From Candidatus Planktophila sp. (GTDB taxonomy: Bacteria > Actinomycetota > Actinomycetes > Nanopelagicales > Nanopelagicaceae), in assembly GCA_009691145.1 (NCBI GenBank), contig SHVG01000005.1, forward strand, positions 1 through 40,310: a DNA stretch of 40,310 nucleotides. Reading direction: 5' to 3'. Numbering within the stretch: the first letter of the stretch is position 1; the number at the start of each line of letters is the position of its first letter. The translations under genes were made by a program, and so were the position numbers. The notes under the pieces are model-generated. The model had not been told where the DNA came from, made no database searches, and saw only the letters and a program-made list of their open reading frames with translations. Positions 28,786-37,266 of the stretch are shown here, in pieces.

Positions 28786-29909
28786 GAGGCTTGGGCGCGT
28801 GGAATAACTACTTCATCCAAAATCAAAATAATCGCGGCGGCAACAGGTACGGCTAGTAATCCGCCAACGAGTCCGAGTAGCGATGAGCCAATAAGGGCTG
28901 CGATAATAGTTACCACACCTGGAACAGACATAGTTTTCTTCATGATGCGCGGAGCGACAACATAGTTTTCAACTTGGACGTAGACCACGTATGCGACAAA
29001 GGCGATAACACCAATGGGGACAGATTGTGTCAGTGCGATAACCGTTACGATTGAACAGCCGATGAAGTGACCGACCAATGGAATAAGCCCACAGACAAGA
29101 ATTATCATGGCAATTGCGATTGGTGATGGCAGACCTAAGGCGAGGCAGAGGAAGAGAACGAAGATGGATGCCATGATTGCAATTATGATTTGGCTGCCAA
29201 CGAATGAGCCAACGCGGGCGATAATCGCCTCAGTTAAGCGGCCAACACGCTCACGTCGGCTAGCTGGGACGAGTGAGAGACCGAGATTCACAGCTTGTGG
29301 CAGCGAGGTTATGAAGTAGAGAGTTAAAACTAAAACCGTTAAAAATGAGAAGAAGCCTGAGAGGATTGATTTTCCAACTCCCAGAACTCCACCGAAGGTT
29401 GAAATCAATAGTGTGCCATTTGAGGTTACTGACTTTAACTTGGCCTGTAATGTATCGATAATCCCATATTGATCATTGAGTCTACTAATCGCTTGATTAT
29501 TGGTTAAATCATTGAGTAACTGCGGTGCCTTATTAATGAGTTGCGTTCCTTGCGATACAACAGGTGGTGCAACAACTAAAGCAAAGAAGATTACAAAAGC
29601 GATAACAGATGTAAAGATAATAGCAACGGCAGTTGTACGAGATAAGTTCTTGCGGCGCAGCGCTTCAACTGCAGGGTTAAGTCCGGTTGCAAGAAACAAT
29701 GCGATAAGAATGAGTACAAATATCTGACTTACGCTGGCCAGAGCGCGCATTAATACAATTGCAGTCAGGGCGCCGAGCGTTGCAATGAAGCCGAAGTAAT
29801 AAGGATTAGTTCTATTAATCGGAGCTCCTAAAGCACCAAAATCGGCTGGAGGAGTCGGAGATTTCACTGCTCGCTTGGTGACCTTTTTTATTCGCGCTGA
29901 AATAGCCAT
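28782..29909 (-). CDS. AI-2E family transporter (UPF0118/PerM)
   Basis: It has 375 residues with about eight hydrophobic helices. The N-terminal cytoplasmic tail is basic (MAISARIKKVTKRAVKSP). Family marks are FLATGLNPAVEALRRK after the second helix, PQLLNDLTNN in the soluble loop, ILVCGLIPLVGHFIGC and the C-terminal VPVAAAIILILDEVV. Members export small molecules or Na+/H+; the name says little about the substrate. TACAAT on the minus strand (29921-29916) ends 6 bases before the ATG, another leaderless start. Confidence 0.88.
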   Translation of the reverse strand: MAISARIKKVTKRAVKSPTPPADFGALGAPINRTNPYYFGFIATLGALTAIVLMRALASVSQIFVLILIALFLATGLNPAVEALRRKNLSRTTAVAIIFTSVIAFVIFFALVVAPPVVSQGTQLINKAPQLLNDLTNNQAISRLNDQYGIIDTLQAKLKSVTSNGTLLISTFGGVLGVGKSILSGFFSFLTVLVLTLYFITSLPQAVNLGLSLVPASRRERVGRLTEAIIARVGSFVGSQIIIAIMASIFVLFLCLALGLPSPIAIAMIILVCGLIPLVGHFIGCSIVTVIALTQSVPIGVIAFVAYVVYVQVENYVVAPRIMKKTMSVPGVVTIIAALIGSSLLGLVGGLLAVPVAAAIILILDEVVIPRAQAS

Positions 29910-29915
29910 ACATCT

Positions 29916-29921
29916 ATTGTA
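29916..29921 (-). promoter_or_regulatory. -10 hexamer for the leaderless AI-2E permease gene
   Basis: Read on the minus strand, TACAAT ends 6 bases before the ATG at 29909. It is identical to the -10 of the hydrolase gene at 28062. Confidence 0.55.
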
Positions 29922-29978
29922 AAGTGCGCATCAGTGCAATGGTGCCGAGGAGTTCACCTGATCGACACATTGATAGGC

Positions 29979-29984
29979 AAGAAT
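29979..29984 (+). promoter_or_regulatory. -10-like hexamer for the DUF4032 gene
   Basis: AAGAAT ends 7 bases before the ATG, and the following AGGGACC resembles the AGGGGCC found at the same place before aceE. TTCACC further upstream has a 20-base spacing, so a -35 is uncertain. Confidence 0.3.
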
Positions 29985-29991
29985 AGGGACC

Positions 29992-31218
29992 ATGGCGCTG
30001 CGAATAACTGGATTAGGCGAGGAGATCGCAGCTGTTACTGGGCTGCCCTGGCACCTCAACCTTGAGGAGTGGCCCGAGGATCCTGAACTCGCCGAAAAGC
30101 GTGGTATCTCCCGCCACGTGGTCCGTTTAGTGCGAGCCACAAAAGATCCAGATTCGCAGGTCTATGCAGTCAAGGAAACGGTGAGCGAGTTCGCTAACCG
30201 CGAATACAAAATCCTGCGCGAACTATCTCATCTTAACGCTCCATGTGTAGAACAGATCGCAGTGGTCGAGGGTCGCACCGATAAAAATGGTGAAGAACTA
30301 CCGTGTGCAATAGTCACACGTTTTCTACCGTACTCGCTGCCGTACCGCGTTTTATTATCTGGATCAGTCACAGCCCACGACATCACAACGATGGCTAGCG
30401 CGCTCGCTCTTTTACTTGTTCGCCTGCACTTACTTGGTTTTTGGTGGGGCGATTGTTCGTTATCTAATACCTTGTTTCGCCGCGACGCCGAGGGATTTGC
30501 TGCATATTTAGTTGATGCAGAAACGGGAGAGTTTCAAAAAACTCTTAGTGATGGCCAACGCGAACATGATTTAGATATTGCAATGTTCAATGTTGCTGCA
30601 GAGTTAGAGGATCTATCTTTGTCCGGAGTTTTATACCCTGGAATGGATCCAGTACGCGCAGCCGAATCTGTTATCCGCCGTTATCGTCGTATCTGGACGG
30701 CGCTAAAAGAGCGGCAGTTATTGGACCCTAAGGATCGTCATGCCGTCGAGCGTGCAATGCGCGCACTGCATGATTTAGGTTTTGCAGTTGAAGAAGTATC
30801 CATCACTATCGATGGCGATACTCAGATGCTTTCATTCCAACCTAAGTTAGTTGTCGCCGGATACCATACAAATCGTCTGCGTGAGTTAATGGGTTTAGAA
30901 ACTGAAGAGCTACAGGCCAAGCGCTTGCTTGCATCCTTTGATCGCTACCGTGCGCGCGAAGATAAAACAGGTTCATCGGTAACTGAGATAGCTAAGGCAT
31001 GGTTTTTAGAAGTGTTTGAGCCGATTATCAATCGCGTGCCTGAATCAATGCGGGGCCGCGTTGAACACGCACAGATGTTCCATGAGATCCTAGAAAACCG
31101 CTGGTATTTAAGTGAGGCAAAGGGCGTTGATGTTGACCTTGAGTTTGCTACCGATAACTACGTCGCCGAGATACTGCCTTTTCGCCGCGATTCAGGAGTG
31201 GATGTCGATGCGCAGTAG
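29992..31218 (+). CDS. DUF4032 protein with kinase-like N-terminal domain
   Basis: It has 408 residues. The first 230 or so look like a lipopolysaccharide-kinase/RIO-type fold: Lys61 in VYAVKET, a Glu in the following helix (NREYKIL), catalytic-loop-like WWGDCSLSNTLF with Asp154 and Asn159, and Asp176 in LVDAETGE where DFG would be. The C-terminal part (FQPKLVVAGYHTNRLRELMGLE and VPESMRGRVEHAQMFHEILE) is the DUF4032 region common in Actinobacteria. The complete set of catalytic-type residues suggests phosphotransfer, but the substrate is unknown. Its TAG stop is part of the next gene's -10 hexamer. Confidence 0.82.
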   Translation: MALRITGLGEEIAAVTGLPWHLNLEEWPEDPELAEKRGISRHVVRLVRATKDPDSQVYAVKETVSEFANREYKILRELSHLNAPCVEQIAVVEGRTDKNGEELPCAIVTRFLPYSLPYRVLLSGSVTAHDITTMASALALLLVRLHLLGFWWGDCSLSNTLFRRDAEGFAAYLVDAETGEFQKTLSDGQREHDLDIAMFNVAAELEDLSLSGVLYPGMDPVRAAESVIRRYRRIWTALKERQLLDPKDRHAVERAMRALHDLGFAVEEVSITIDGDTQMLSFQPKLVVAGYHTNRLRELMGLETEELQAKRLLASFDRYRAREDKTGSSVTEIAKAWFLEVFEPIINRVPESMRGRVEHAQMFHEILENRWYLSEAKGVDVDLEFATDNYVAEILPFRRDSGVDVDAQ

Positions 31219-31221
31219 GAT
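31216..31221 (+). promoter_or_regulatory. -10 hexamer for leaderless thioredoxin-fold gene, containing the upstream stop codon
   Basis: TAGGAT ends 6 bases before the ATG at 31228. Its first three bases are the stop codon of the DUF4032 gene. Confidence 0.5.
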
Positions 31222-31227
31222 TTACCC

Positions 31228-32088
31228 ATGAGCAATCCTCCTAACTTTGCACAAGCGGTGGATCTAAGCTCTCTGGCAAAGCCAAAGGCGGCGCCGGCCG
31301 GGCCGATGCCTGGACTAGAAGTAACGGCGGCAAATTTAACGGCCGAGTTTTTACCACTTTCCATCACTAAGCCGGTCATCGTCATTGCATGGTCTGCGAG
31401 ATCTCCTGAATCAATGGAGTTGGTTAAAACTCTCGGCGCACTTGAAACTTCTTATCAAGGTAGCTGGGTACTTGGTCGTTTAGATATCGATGCCGAGCCA
31501 CAAGTTGCGCAGGCCTTTCAAACAAAGAGTGTTCCCTATGCAATCGCACTTATTGGCCAGCAGATAGTTCCTCTCTTTGAACAGAGTTATCCCGAGGCAC
31601 AGATTCGTTTAGTACTCGACAAGGTCTTAACCCTTGCCGCAGAGCAAGGCGTTGGTGCCCCACCAGCTGAAGTCAGCGAGCCCGAAGAGGATGAAGCGAT
31701 GGCCGCCCTTGAGTCCAGCGACTTTATAGCTGCAGAGTTGGCTTATAAGAAACTATTAGCCCGCAAGCCCGCAGATAGTTTTGCAAAGTTAGGTCTTGCT
31801 CAGACACAGTTATTGATCCGTACCGATGGATTAAATCTGGCAACGATTATCAAGGAGGCCAGTGATTCTCCTAGTGACATCGCGATGCAGTTAAAGGCAG
31901 CTGATATGGAGATTGTAAATGGGGGAGTCGAGGCGGCATTTAATCGTTTACTGCATTTAGTACAGCAGTCGTCAGGTGATGAGCGAACAAAGGCCAGAGA
32001 GCACCTCTTGATGCTATTTGCATTAGTCGATCCATCAGATCCGCGCTTGACCGCTGCACGAAGCGCTCTTGCGAACGCACTATTTTGA
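31228..32088 (+). CDS. thioredoxin-fold/TPR protein, YbbN (CnoX)-like, without redox cysteines
   Basis: It has 286 residues. Residues about 25-140 are a thioredoxin fold, with W55-SARSPES where WCGPC would be, LDIDAEPQVAQAFQTKSVPYAIAL with the cis-Pro region, and a following helix. Residues about 150-285 form helical TPR-like repeats (AMAALESSDFIAAELAYKKL, FAKLGLAQTQLLI). This order is that of YbbN/CnoX, a holdase co-chaperone. Both active-site cysteines are Ser, so redox chemistry is absent and a protein-binding role is likely (inference). The ORF stop overlaps the next ATG (TGATG). Confidence 0.82.
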   Translation: MSNPPNFAQAVDLSSLAKPKAAPAGPMPGLEVTAANLTAEFLPLSITKPVIVIAWSARSPESMELVKTLGALETSYQGSWVLGRLDIDAEPQVAQAFQTKSVPYAIALIGQQIVPLFEQSYPEAQIRLVLDKVLTLAAEQGVGAPPAEVSEPEEDEAMAALESSDFIAAELAYKKLLARKPADSFAKLGLAQTQLLIRTDGLNLATIIKEASDSPSDIAMQLKAADMEIVNGGVEAAFNRLLHLVQQSSGDERTKAREHLLMLFALVDPSDPRLTAARSALANALF

Positions 32089-33272
32089 TGAAGAGTTTAA
32101 CTGCAAATAAGGAGCTTAATTATTTAAAGTCTCTGTTTTTCCTCTTTGGTTTTCTTATCATGTCATGGTTGCCAAGATTCCCAGAGGTCAAAGCAAACTT
32201 AGGGCTATCTAATGGTGAGTTTGGATCATTGATCAGCACATCTGCGGCGGGCGCACTTATTGCACTCTTTACTGTGGGACATCTGGTGCACAACTATGGC
32301 GCAAAGTTGGTCATGCGTATCGCCGCAGTTTCTATGGCAATAACTCTTATTCTCTTAACAAGCACACACTCGACATTAGTTTTCCTTATAAGCAATATTC
32401 TTCAAGCCGCTGCAATATCGGGTTTTCATGTCTCCATTAACGCCCAGGGCTTTAGCTTTCAGGATCGCAATAAACGCCATGTAATAACACTTCTCAGCGG
32501 CTTCTGGAGTAGCGGAGCACTTGCCACCGCCGTTGTATCGGGATTGCTCGTTGATAGAGTCTCCTTAGCCACCCACGTATTCATTTTGACGTTGATTGTC
32601 TTGGTAGTAATGCTCGTAGTGATTTCGGCGATAGGGGAAAACTTAGTTAAACCAAATCAGGACTCTGTCACTGATTACAAGATCAGCGATTTATTTAAGG
32701 GTTTTCGAATCGATGGAATGGTCTCAAGTGCTTTGTTCTGTGCACTCTTTCTTGAGTTCAGTGTCTGGGACTGGGCCGCTATCTTCGTTAAGGAAGACAT
32801 TGGCATCAAGGGCGGACTACATACGCTCCCCTATATTCTCTTCACTTTTGCGATGATCACAGGCCGTTTGAGCGTTCACCGTCTGTTTAATAGGTATTCG
32901 ATAGAGTTTTTAGTAAAGGCCGCTTCGCTAATCTCTGGAGTTTCGTTTTTAGTTGGGATCATTGCAACTAGGTTTATCGGTATCGAACATAAAATGCTTT
33001 CATTAGTAATACTGAGCATAAGTTTTACCACTGCCGGCCTAGGTTCGTCATTTCTCGCACCTACTATTATGAACGTCGCAAATGCTCGATCTAAGTCGCC
33101 TTCTAGTGTTGTAATTGGTCAGATTGGAGTGATTAACAATATTGTGGTCTTTGTTATGCGTTTAGTAATAGCCTGGACCGCACAAGCATTTTCTCTCTCG
33201 ATCGCCTTGATGATTCCAGCGTTATTGCTATTTACCATCCCGTACTTTTCAAAGATATTTAAGCGCGCTTAA
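32088..33272 (+). CDS. MFS transporter, YbjJ-like
   Basis: It has 394 residues and 12 predicted helices. The N-terminal SLFFLFGFLIMSWLPRFPEVKANLGLSN and GALIALFTVGHL...GAKLVMRIA carry the family's first-loop pattern. IQ GF HVSINAQG-like residues in helix 4 (SGFHVSINAQGFSFQDRNK) match the YbjJ/FucP-related group. The start overlaps the previous stop (TGATG); a TTG one codon earlier is less likely. The gene is likely expressed with the thioredoxin-fold gene. The substrate is unknown. It ends within a 16-bp palindrome. Confidence 0.85.
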   Translation: MKSLTANKELNYLKSLFFLFGFLIMSWLPRFPEVKANLGLSNGEFGSLISTSAAGALIALFTVGHLVHNYGAKLVMRIAAVSMAITLILLTSTHSTLVFLISNILQAAAISGFHVSINAQGFSFQDRNKRHVITLLSGFWSSGALATAVVSGLLVDRVSLATHVFILTLIVLVVMLVVISAIGENLVKPNQDSVTDYKISDLFKGFRIDGMVSSALFCALFLEFSVWDWAAIFVKEDIGIKGGLHTLPYILFTFAMITGRLSVHRLFNRYSIEFLVKAASLISGVSFLVGIIATRFIGIEHKMLSLVILSISFTTAGLGSSFLAPTIMNVANARSKSPSSVVIGQIGVINNIVVFVMRLVIAWTAQAFSLSIALMIPALLLFTIPYFSKIFKRA

Positions 33273-33273
33273 A
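33258..33273. repeat. 16-bp perfect palindrome shared by two gene ends
   Basis: TTTAAGCGCGCTTAAA supplies the last codons and stop of the MFS gene on the plus strand (KRA-stop). On the minus strand it gives the last codons of the branching-enzyme remnant (FKRA-stop). Confidence 0.7.
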
Positions 33274-33412
33274 CCAGAGCGTCGCAAGTGGCGGTAGCGC
33301 AATCTGCGCGATCAAGTGGGCACCATCGTTGAGGGTTATTGCCAAATGCGCCATCATCGGTATTGAAAACTTCGTTCCACATACCTGTGGTTGGAAATGG
33401 AAGTTGATATCG
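33259..33412 (-). pseudogene. glgB: remnant of the 3' end of a glycogen branching enzyme (glgB-like)
   Basis: Directly after the aceE stop, the minus strand reads YQLPFPTTGMWNEVFNTDDG (33412 downward). This matches the C-terminal beta domain of GH13 branching enzymes (LP.P..G.W.EV.NTD...YGG). The frame then changes at about 33335, and the other frame continues as HLIAQIALPPLATLWFKRA-stop, the usual LPPL..LWL ending. A TAG closes the first frame just upstream at 33413-33415. So only about 50 codons remain, with a frameshift and no start. The rest of the gene has been replaced by aceE. It is a decayed fragment. Confidence 0.75.
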
Positions 33413-33431
33413 CTAATTGCAACTCTTGAGA

Positions 33432-36152
33432 TCAACCAGAGCCTTCCGTATTGCCAGCATCTGCTGCCGATATGTCATCAATACGGTACTTCTCCATTGC
33501 AGCTTTTACAACGCTGTGTTTTACCTGTCCAAGTTTTTCTAGCTCCTGCAAGGTTGCAACTGCGATGGATTCGGCATCGACCTTAAAGTGTCGACGAAGA
33601 GCCCCACGTGTATCTGAGAGTCCAAAGCCATCGGTACCAAGAGATACAAATGGGGCGCTAATCCATGGAGCGATCTGATCTTGCACTGCACGCATGTAAT
33701 CACTAACGGCGATGACTGGACCTTTGCACCCAACGAGCTTGTCAGCGATGTATGCAGAGTGCTTATCACGTGGATTCAAAAGGTTATGGCGATCGGCGGC
33801 AAGGCCATCGCGGCGAAGTTCGTTCCATGATGTAACCGACCAGACCGAGGCCTCAACGCCCCAATCCTCGTGCAGAAGTTTCTGTGCCTTCAACGCCCAG
33901 TTAACACCGACGCCAGAGGCCAAAATCTGGGCGCACTTCTTGCGTTGGTTCTTGGCAGGTGAGTACAGATAGATTCCCTTAAGCAGACCGGCAACATCTA
34001 AGTTTTCAGGTTCGGCCGGGTGAATATATGGCTCGTTATAGACAGTGATGTAGTAATAAATATTCTCACTATCTTCGCCATACATACGTCGTAAACCATC
34101 TTTAACAATGTGCCCGAGTTCGAATGCAAATGCTGGATCGTAAGCAACAACAGCTGGGTTGGTTGATGCCAATAGGTGTGAATGCCCATCTTCGTGCTGT
34201 AGACCTTCTCCGTTAAGCGTTGTGCGCCCAGCAGTTGCTCCAATAACAAAGCCACGCACTAGTTGATCGGCCGCGGCCCAGAAAGCATCTCCTGTGCGTT
34301 GGAAACCAAACATTGAGTAGAAGATATACATCGGAATCATTGGCTCGTCATGCGTTGAGTAGGAAGATCCCACTGCAGTAAATGAGGCAACTGATCCGGC
34401 TTCACTAATACCCTCATGCAAAATAACGCCCGATGTGGATTCCTTATAGGACAACATAAGCTCGCGATCAACGGCCTTGTATTGCTGACCGTTAGGGGAG
34501 TAGATCTTCAAAGTTGGAAAGAGTGAATCCATTCCAAATGTGCGTGCCTCGTCGGGGATGATGGGAACAATGCGCGAACCAAGTCCTGGATCTTTCACTA
34601 GATCTTTGAGCATGCGCACAAATGCCATAGTTGTTGCAATCTCTTGGGCACCTGAACCACGTTTGACTGATTCGTAGACAGAGTCATCTGGCTGAGGTAG
34701 TGGACGTGAAATTGAACGCCTGCGTGGAATCGAGCCACCCAAAGCTGCACGGCGCTCTGCCAAGTACTTAACCTCTTCTGAATCATCGGCTGGCTTGAAA
34801 TACGGTGGTAGATACTTATCTAATTTTTCATCCGGTATCTCTAAGTGCAATGTATCTCTAAAGCCCTTCAAATCTTCAAGGCTCATCTTCTTCATCTGGT
34901 GCGTTGAGTTACGCCCTTCGAAGGTAGAACCAAGAGTCCACCCCTTAATGGTTTTAGCTAAAATTACCGTTGGACGGCCGTTGTGCTGCACCGATGCGGT
35001 GTAGGCGGCAAATAACTTCTTATAGTCATGACCACCGCGCTTAAGGCTCCAGATTTTTTCATCGCTCCAGTCGGCGACCATTGCAGCAGTACGTGGATCA
35101 CGGCCGAAGAAGTTTTCACGGACATAGCCACCAGATTCAGCTTTAAATGTCTGGTAATCACCATCGAGGGTCTCGTTCATTATCTTTACGAGTGCGCCTT
35201 CACGATCTTGGGCGAGTAGTGGATCCCAATCACGGCTCCACACAACTTTAATAACGTTCCAGCCCGCGCCACCAAAGATTGCTTCGAGCTCTTGAATAAT
35301 CTTGCCATTACCGCGAACAGGGCCATCTAGGCGCTGTAAGTTACAGTTAACAACAAAGGTTAAGTTATCTAACTTTTCTCGCGTAGCAAGGCCAATTGCC
35401 CCGAGTGTGTCTACCTCATCGACCTCACCATCGCCTAAAAATGCCCAGACATGTTGATCATTAGTATTTTTAAATCCGCGATTGTGTAAGTAACGGTTAT
35501 GTCGCGCCTGATAAATCGCATTCAGCGGTCCGATTCCCATCGACACAGTTGGGAACTGCCAGAAATCTGGCATCAAACGTGGATGTGGATACGACGATAA
35601 AGAGCCAGATGGATGTGAGAGCTCTTGTCTAAAACCATCTAATTGATCTTGGCTCAAACGTCCTTCAAGAAAGGCGCGCGCATACATTCCGGGGCTTGCA
35701 TGTCCCTGGAAAAATATCTGATCTCCGCCACCTGGATGATCCTGTCCACGGAAAAAGTGATTAAAGCCAACTTCATAAAGGGCCGCCGATGAGGCATATG
35801 TTGAGATATGTCCACCCACACCAACACCAGGGCGCTGAGCACGGTGTACCAATATTGCGGCGTTCCATCTATTTATTGCACGGATTCGTCGTTCAATATT
35901 TTCATCTCCCGGGAATGCAGGTTCATTTTCAGGGGGAATCGTGTTGATGTAATCAGTTGTACGAAGTGCAGAAAGCCCGATGTTCTTCTCGTGTGCCCGC
36001 TTTAAAAGGCTGAGCATTAAATAGCGTGCTCGCACAGGACCAGCATGGGCAAGGGCGGCATCAAAGGATGCCTGCCACTCTGCCGTTTCAGATGGATCGG
36101 TATCTACCAACTGATCGATGATCTGATCGGGCGCTTCGAAGTTTTCGCTCAT
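33432..36152 (-). CDS. aceE: pyruvate dehydrogenase E1 component, homodimeric type
   Basis: Thiamine-diphosphate enzyme that decarboxylates pyruvate and acetylates the lipoyl group of E2, feeding acetyl-CoA to the TCA cycle. The 906-residue length is typical of the AceE type used by Actinobacteria. The ThDP motif [12 protein letters not shown] starts at residue 240 and runs to VVNCN near 270. [10 protein letters not shown] and [21 protein letters not shown] are C-terminal marks. It is divergent from DUF3052-ahpE, as in mycobacteria. GAGAAT (plus 36160-36165) ends 7 bases before the ATG with TCGACT 17 bases above, suggesting a leaderless mRNA. Confidence 0.97.
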   Translation of the reverse strand: MSENFEAPDQIIDQLVDTDPSETAEWQASFDAALAHAGPVRARYLMLSLLKRAHEKNIGLSALRTTDYINTIPPENEPAFPGDENIERRIRAINRWNAAILVHRAQRPGVGVGGHISTYASSAALYEVGFNHFFRGQDHPGGGDQIFFQGHASPGMYARAFLEGRLSQDQLDGFRQELSHPSGSLSSYPHPRLMPDFWQFPTVSMGIGPLNAIYQARHNRYLHNRGFKNTNDQHVWAFLGDGEVDEVDTLGAIGLATREKLDNLTFVVNCNLQRLDGPVRGNGKIIQELEAIFGGAGWNVIKVVWSRDWDPLLAQDREGALVKIMNETLDGDYQTFKAESGGYVRENFFGRDPRTAAMVADWSDEKIWSLKRGGHDYKKLFAAYTASVQHNGRPTVILAKTIKGWTLGSTFEGRNSTHQMKKMSLEDLKGFRDTLHLEIPDEKLDKYLPPYFKPADDSEEVKYLAERRAALGGSIPRRRSISRPLPQPDDSVYESVKRGSGAQEIATTMAFVRMLKDLVKDPGLGSRIVPIIPDEARTFGMDSLFPTLKIYSPNGQQYKAVDRELMLSYKESTSGVILHEGISEAGSVASFTAVGSSYSTHDEPMIPMYIFYSMFGFQRTGDAFWAAADQLVRGFVIGATAGRTTLNGEGLQHEDGHSHLLASTNPAVVAYDPAFAFELGHIVKDGLRRMYGEDSENIYYYITVYNEPYIHPAEPENLDVAGLLKGIYLYSPAKNQRKKCAQILASGVGVNWALKAQKLLHEDWGVEASVWSVTSWNELRRDGLAADRHNLLNPRDKHSAYIADKLVGCKGPVIAVSDYMRAVQDQIAPWISAPFVSLGTDGFGLSDTRGALRRHFKVDAESIAVATLQELEKLGQVKHSVVKAAMEKYRIDDISAADAGNTEGSG

Positions 36153-36159
36153 GGCCCCT

Positions 36160-36188
36160 ATTCTCCCTTGAACTGACCAGTAAGTCGA
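36160..36188 (-). promoter_or_regulatory. candidate aceE promoter
   Basis: On the minus strand TCGACT (36188-36183) and GAGAAT (36165-36160) are 17 bases apart, and GAGAAT ends 7 bases before the aceE ATG. Confidence 0.4.
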
Positions 36189-36213
36189 AATCGAAATCGA
36201 GGCCCAAAACCAC

Positions 36214-36242
36214 TTGCATATCCCCCTCAGATTCGGTGAACT
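36214..36242 (+). promoter_or_regulatory. promoter of the DUF3052 gene, leaderless GTG
   Basis: TTGCAT (36214-36219) and TGAACT (36237-36242) are exactly 17 bases apart. TGAACT ends 6 bases before the GTG at 36249. The CGAAAT-CGAAAT-CGA repeat at about 36185-36200 lies between this promoter and that of aceE. Confidence 0.5.
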
Positions 36243-36248
36243 TAGCCC

Positions 36249-36641
36249 GTGCCAGCCAGAATGGGGATACAGAAAGGCGACTTGATTTTAGAGGTCGGCC
36301 TTGGCGATGACTGTGATTTCACAGTGCGAGATTTGATTTCAGAGATCACCGGAATAGAGTTTTTAGATGGCCAGACACACGACGTTGTCGATGCAGTCAT
36401 TATCTGGTGGCGCGATGGCGATGGCGACTTAGTCGATGAGTTAATGGATTCACTTACATATTTATCGGCCAGTGGCGCGATCTGGGTTCTTACCCCAAAA
36501 GTAAATCGCGATGGTCACGTCGAGCCAAGTGATATTCAAGATGCTGCACCCATAGCCGGTTTGAGCCAAACATCAACGCTATCGATAGCACCAGATTGGA
36601 CGGCAACACGTTTAGTCGCGCGCAAAGCTGGCAAGCGGTAG
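36249..36641 (+). CDS. DUF3052 family protein
   Basis: It has 130 residues from the GTG at 36249. Visible segments are [19 protein letters not shown], a run of acidic residues ([17 protein letters not shown]) and [12 protein letters not shown], then [20 protein letters not shown] and a C-terminal ARKAGKR. The [12 protein letters not shown]...IWVLTPK pattern is that of actinobacterial DUF3052, whose function is not known. Homologues lie between aceE and ahpE in mycobacteria, as here. An ATG at 36261 is possible, but the promoter spacing favours 36249. Its TAG stop begins the next -10 hexamer. Confidence 0.82.
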   Translation: MPARMGIQKGDLILEVGLGDDCDFTVRDLISEITGIEFLDGQTHDVVDAVIIWWRDGDGDLVDELMDSLTYLSASGAIWVLTPKVNRDGHVEPSDIQDAAPIAGLSQTSTLSIAPDWTATRLVARKAGKR

Positions 36642-36644
36642 ATT
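36639..36644 (+). promoter_or_regulatory. -10 hexamer for the leaderless peroxiredoxin gene, containing the upstream stop codon
   Basis: TAGATT ends 7 bases before the ATG at 36652, and its first three bases are the DUF3052 stop codon. Confidence 0.5.
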
Positions 36645-36651
36645 TCGCGCT

Positions 36652-37110
36652 ATGACACTAACTATCGGCCAAGCCGCTCCGGACTTTGAAGTCAGCAATC
36701 AGCACGGTGAGAAAACTTCACTAACATCATTTAAAGGCGAAAAAAATGTGGTGCTCATGTTTTATCCCTTTGCTTTTTCAGGCACGTGCACAGGCGAACT
36801 CTGCGCATTGCGCGATGATCTTTCAGAATTTCAAAACGATAACGTGCAACTACTAGCCATCTCATGCGATCCAATGTATGCACAGCGCGCATTTGCCGAG
36901 AAAGAAAAGTACACGTTCCCAGTTCTGAGCGACTTCTGGCCACATGGCGCAGTCGCTAAGGCTTACGGTGTATTAGATGATGCACGGGGATGTGCAACAC
37001 GTGGAAGCTTTGTTATAGATAAGGCTGGCATTCTGCGCTGGCAGGTCATCAATGGTCTGGGTGATGCGCGCAACATCGGTGACTATAAGGCGGCAATCGC
37101 TGCGCTATAA
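36652..37110 (+). CDS. AhpE-like peroxiredoxin
   Basis: Thiol peroxidase reducing H2O2, organic peroxides or peroxynitrite in the cytoplasm. It has 152 residues. The peroxidatic Cys46 is in YPFAFSGTCTGELC, fitting P...(T/S)..C. A second Cys51 lies five residues on, as in PrxQ/BCP enzymes, whereas mycobacterial AhpE is a 1-Cys enzyme at that place. VQLLAISCDPMYAQRAFAEK and RGSFVIDKAGILRWQVINGL complete the fold. Context (aceE, DUF3052, then peroxiredoxin) matches mycobacterial ahpE. Confidence 0.92.
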   Translation: MTLTIGQAAPDFEVSNQHGEKTSLTSFKGEKNVVLMFYPFAFSGTCTGELCALRDDLSEFQNDNVQLLAISCDPMYAQRAFAEKEKYTFPVLSDFWPHGAVAKAYGVLDDARGCATRGSFVIDKAGILRWQVINGLGDARNIGDYKAAIAAL

Positions 37111-37116
37111 GGCGAT

Positions 37117-37146
37117 TTACCTTTTCTTACTCACCTGAAGTAAGAT
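37117..37146 (+). promoter_or_regulatory. candidate promoter for tRNA-Val and the zinc-ribbon gene
   Basis: TTACCT (37117-37122) and TAAGAT (37141-37146) are 18 bases apart, placing the transcription start about 18 bases before the tRNA. A 6-bp inverted repeat CTTACT/AGTAAG overlaps the -10. Confidence 0.45.
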
Positions 37147-37171
37147 TCCCCAGTACTCGTTAAGAGTGCGC

Positions 37172-37243
37172 GGGTGCTTAGCTCAGTGGTAGAGCGTCTC
37201 GTTTACACCGAGAATGTCGGGGGTTCGAAACCCTCAGCGCCCA
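37172..37243 (+). tRNA. tRNA-Val (anticodon TAC)
   Basis: A 72-base cloverleaf. Acceptor GGGTGCT pairs with AGCGCCC, D arm is GCTC-AGTGGTA-GAGC, and anticodon stem TCTCG/CGAGA has loop TTTACAC (TAC at 37204-37206). The variable loop is ATGTC, and T stem GGGGG/CCCTC has loop TTCGAAA. The discriminator is A. CCA is not encoded (CAA follows). Confidence 0.97.
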
Positions 37244-37266
37244 CAAGAAGTGCGAAGGAGTTGATC

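Noticed and set aside
37126-37144. CTTACT/AGTAAG inverted repeat after the peroxiredoxin gene as a terminator
   Set aside because: No T run follows on the plus strand, and it overlaps the probable -10 of the tRNA promoter.
37174-37266. Extension of the zinc-ribbon protein through the tRNA-Val gene
   Set aside because: It would translate the tRNA sequence; the AAGGAG site at 37254 fixes the start at 37267.
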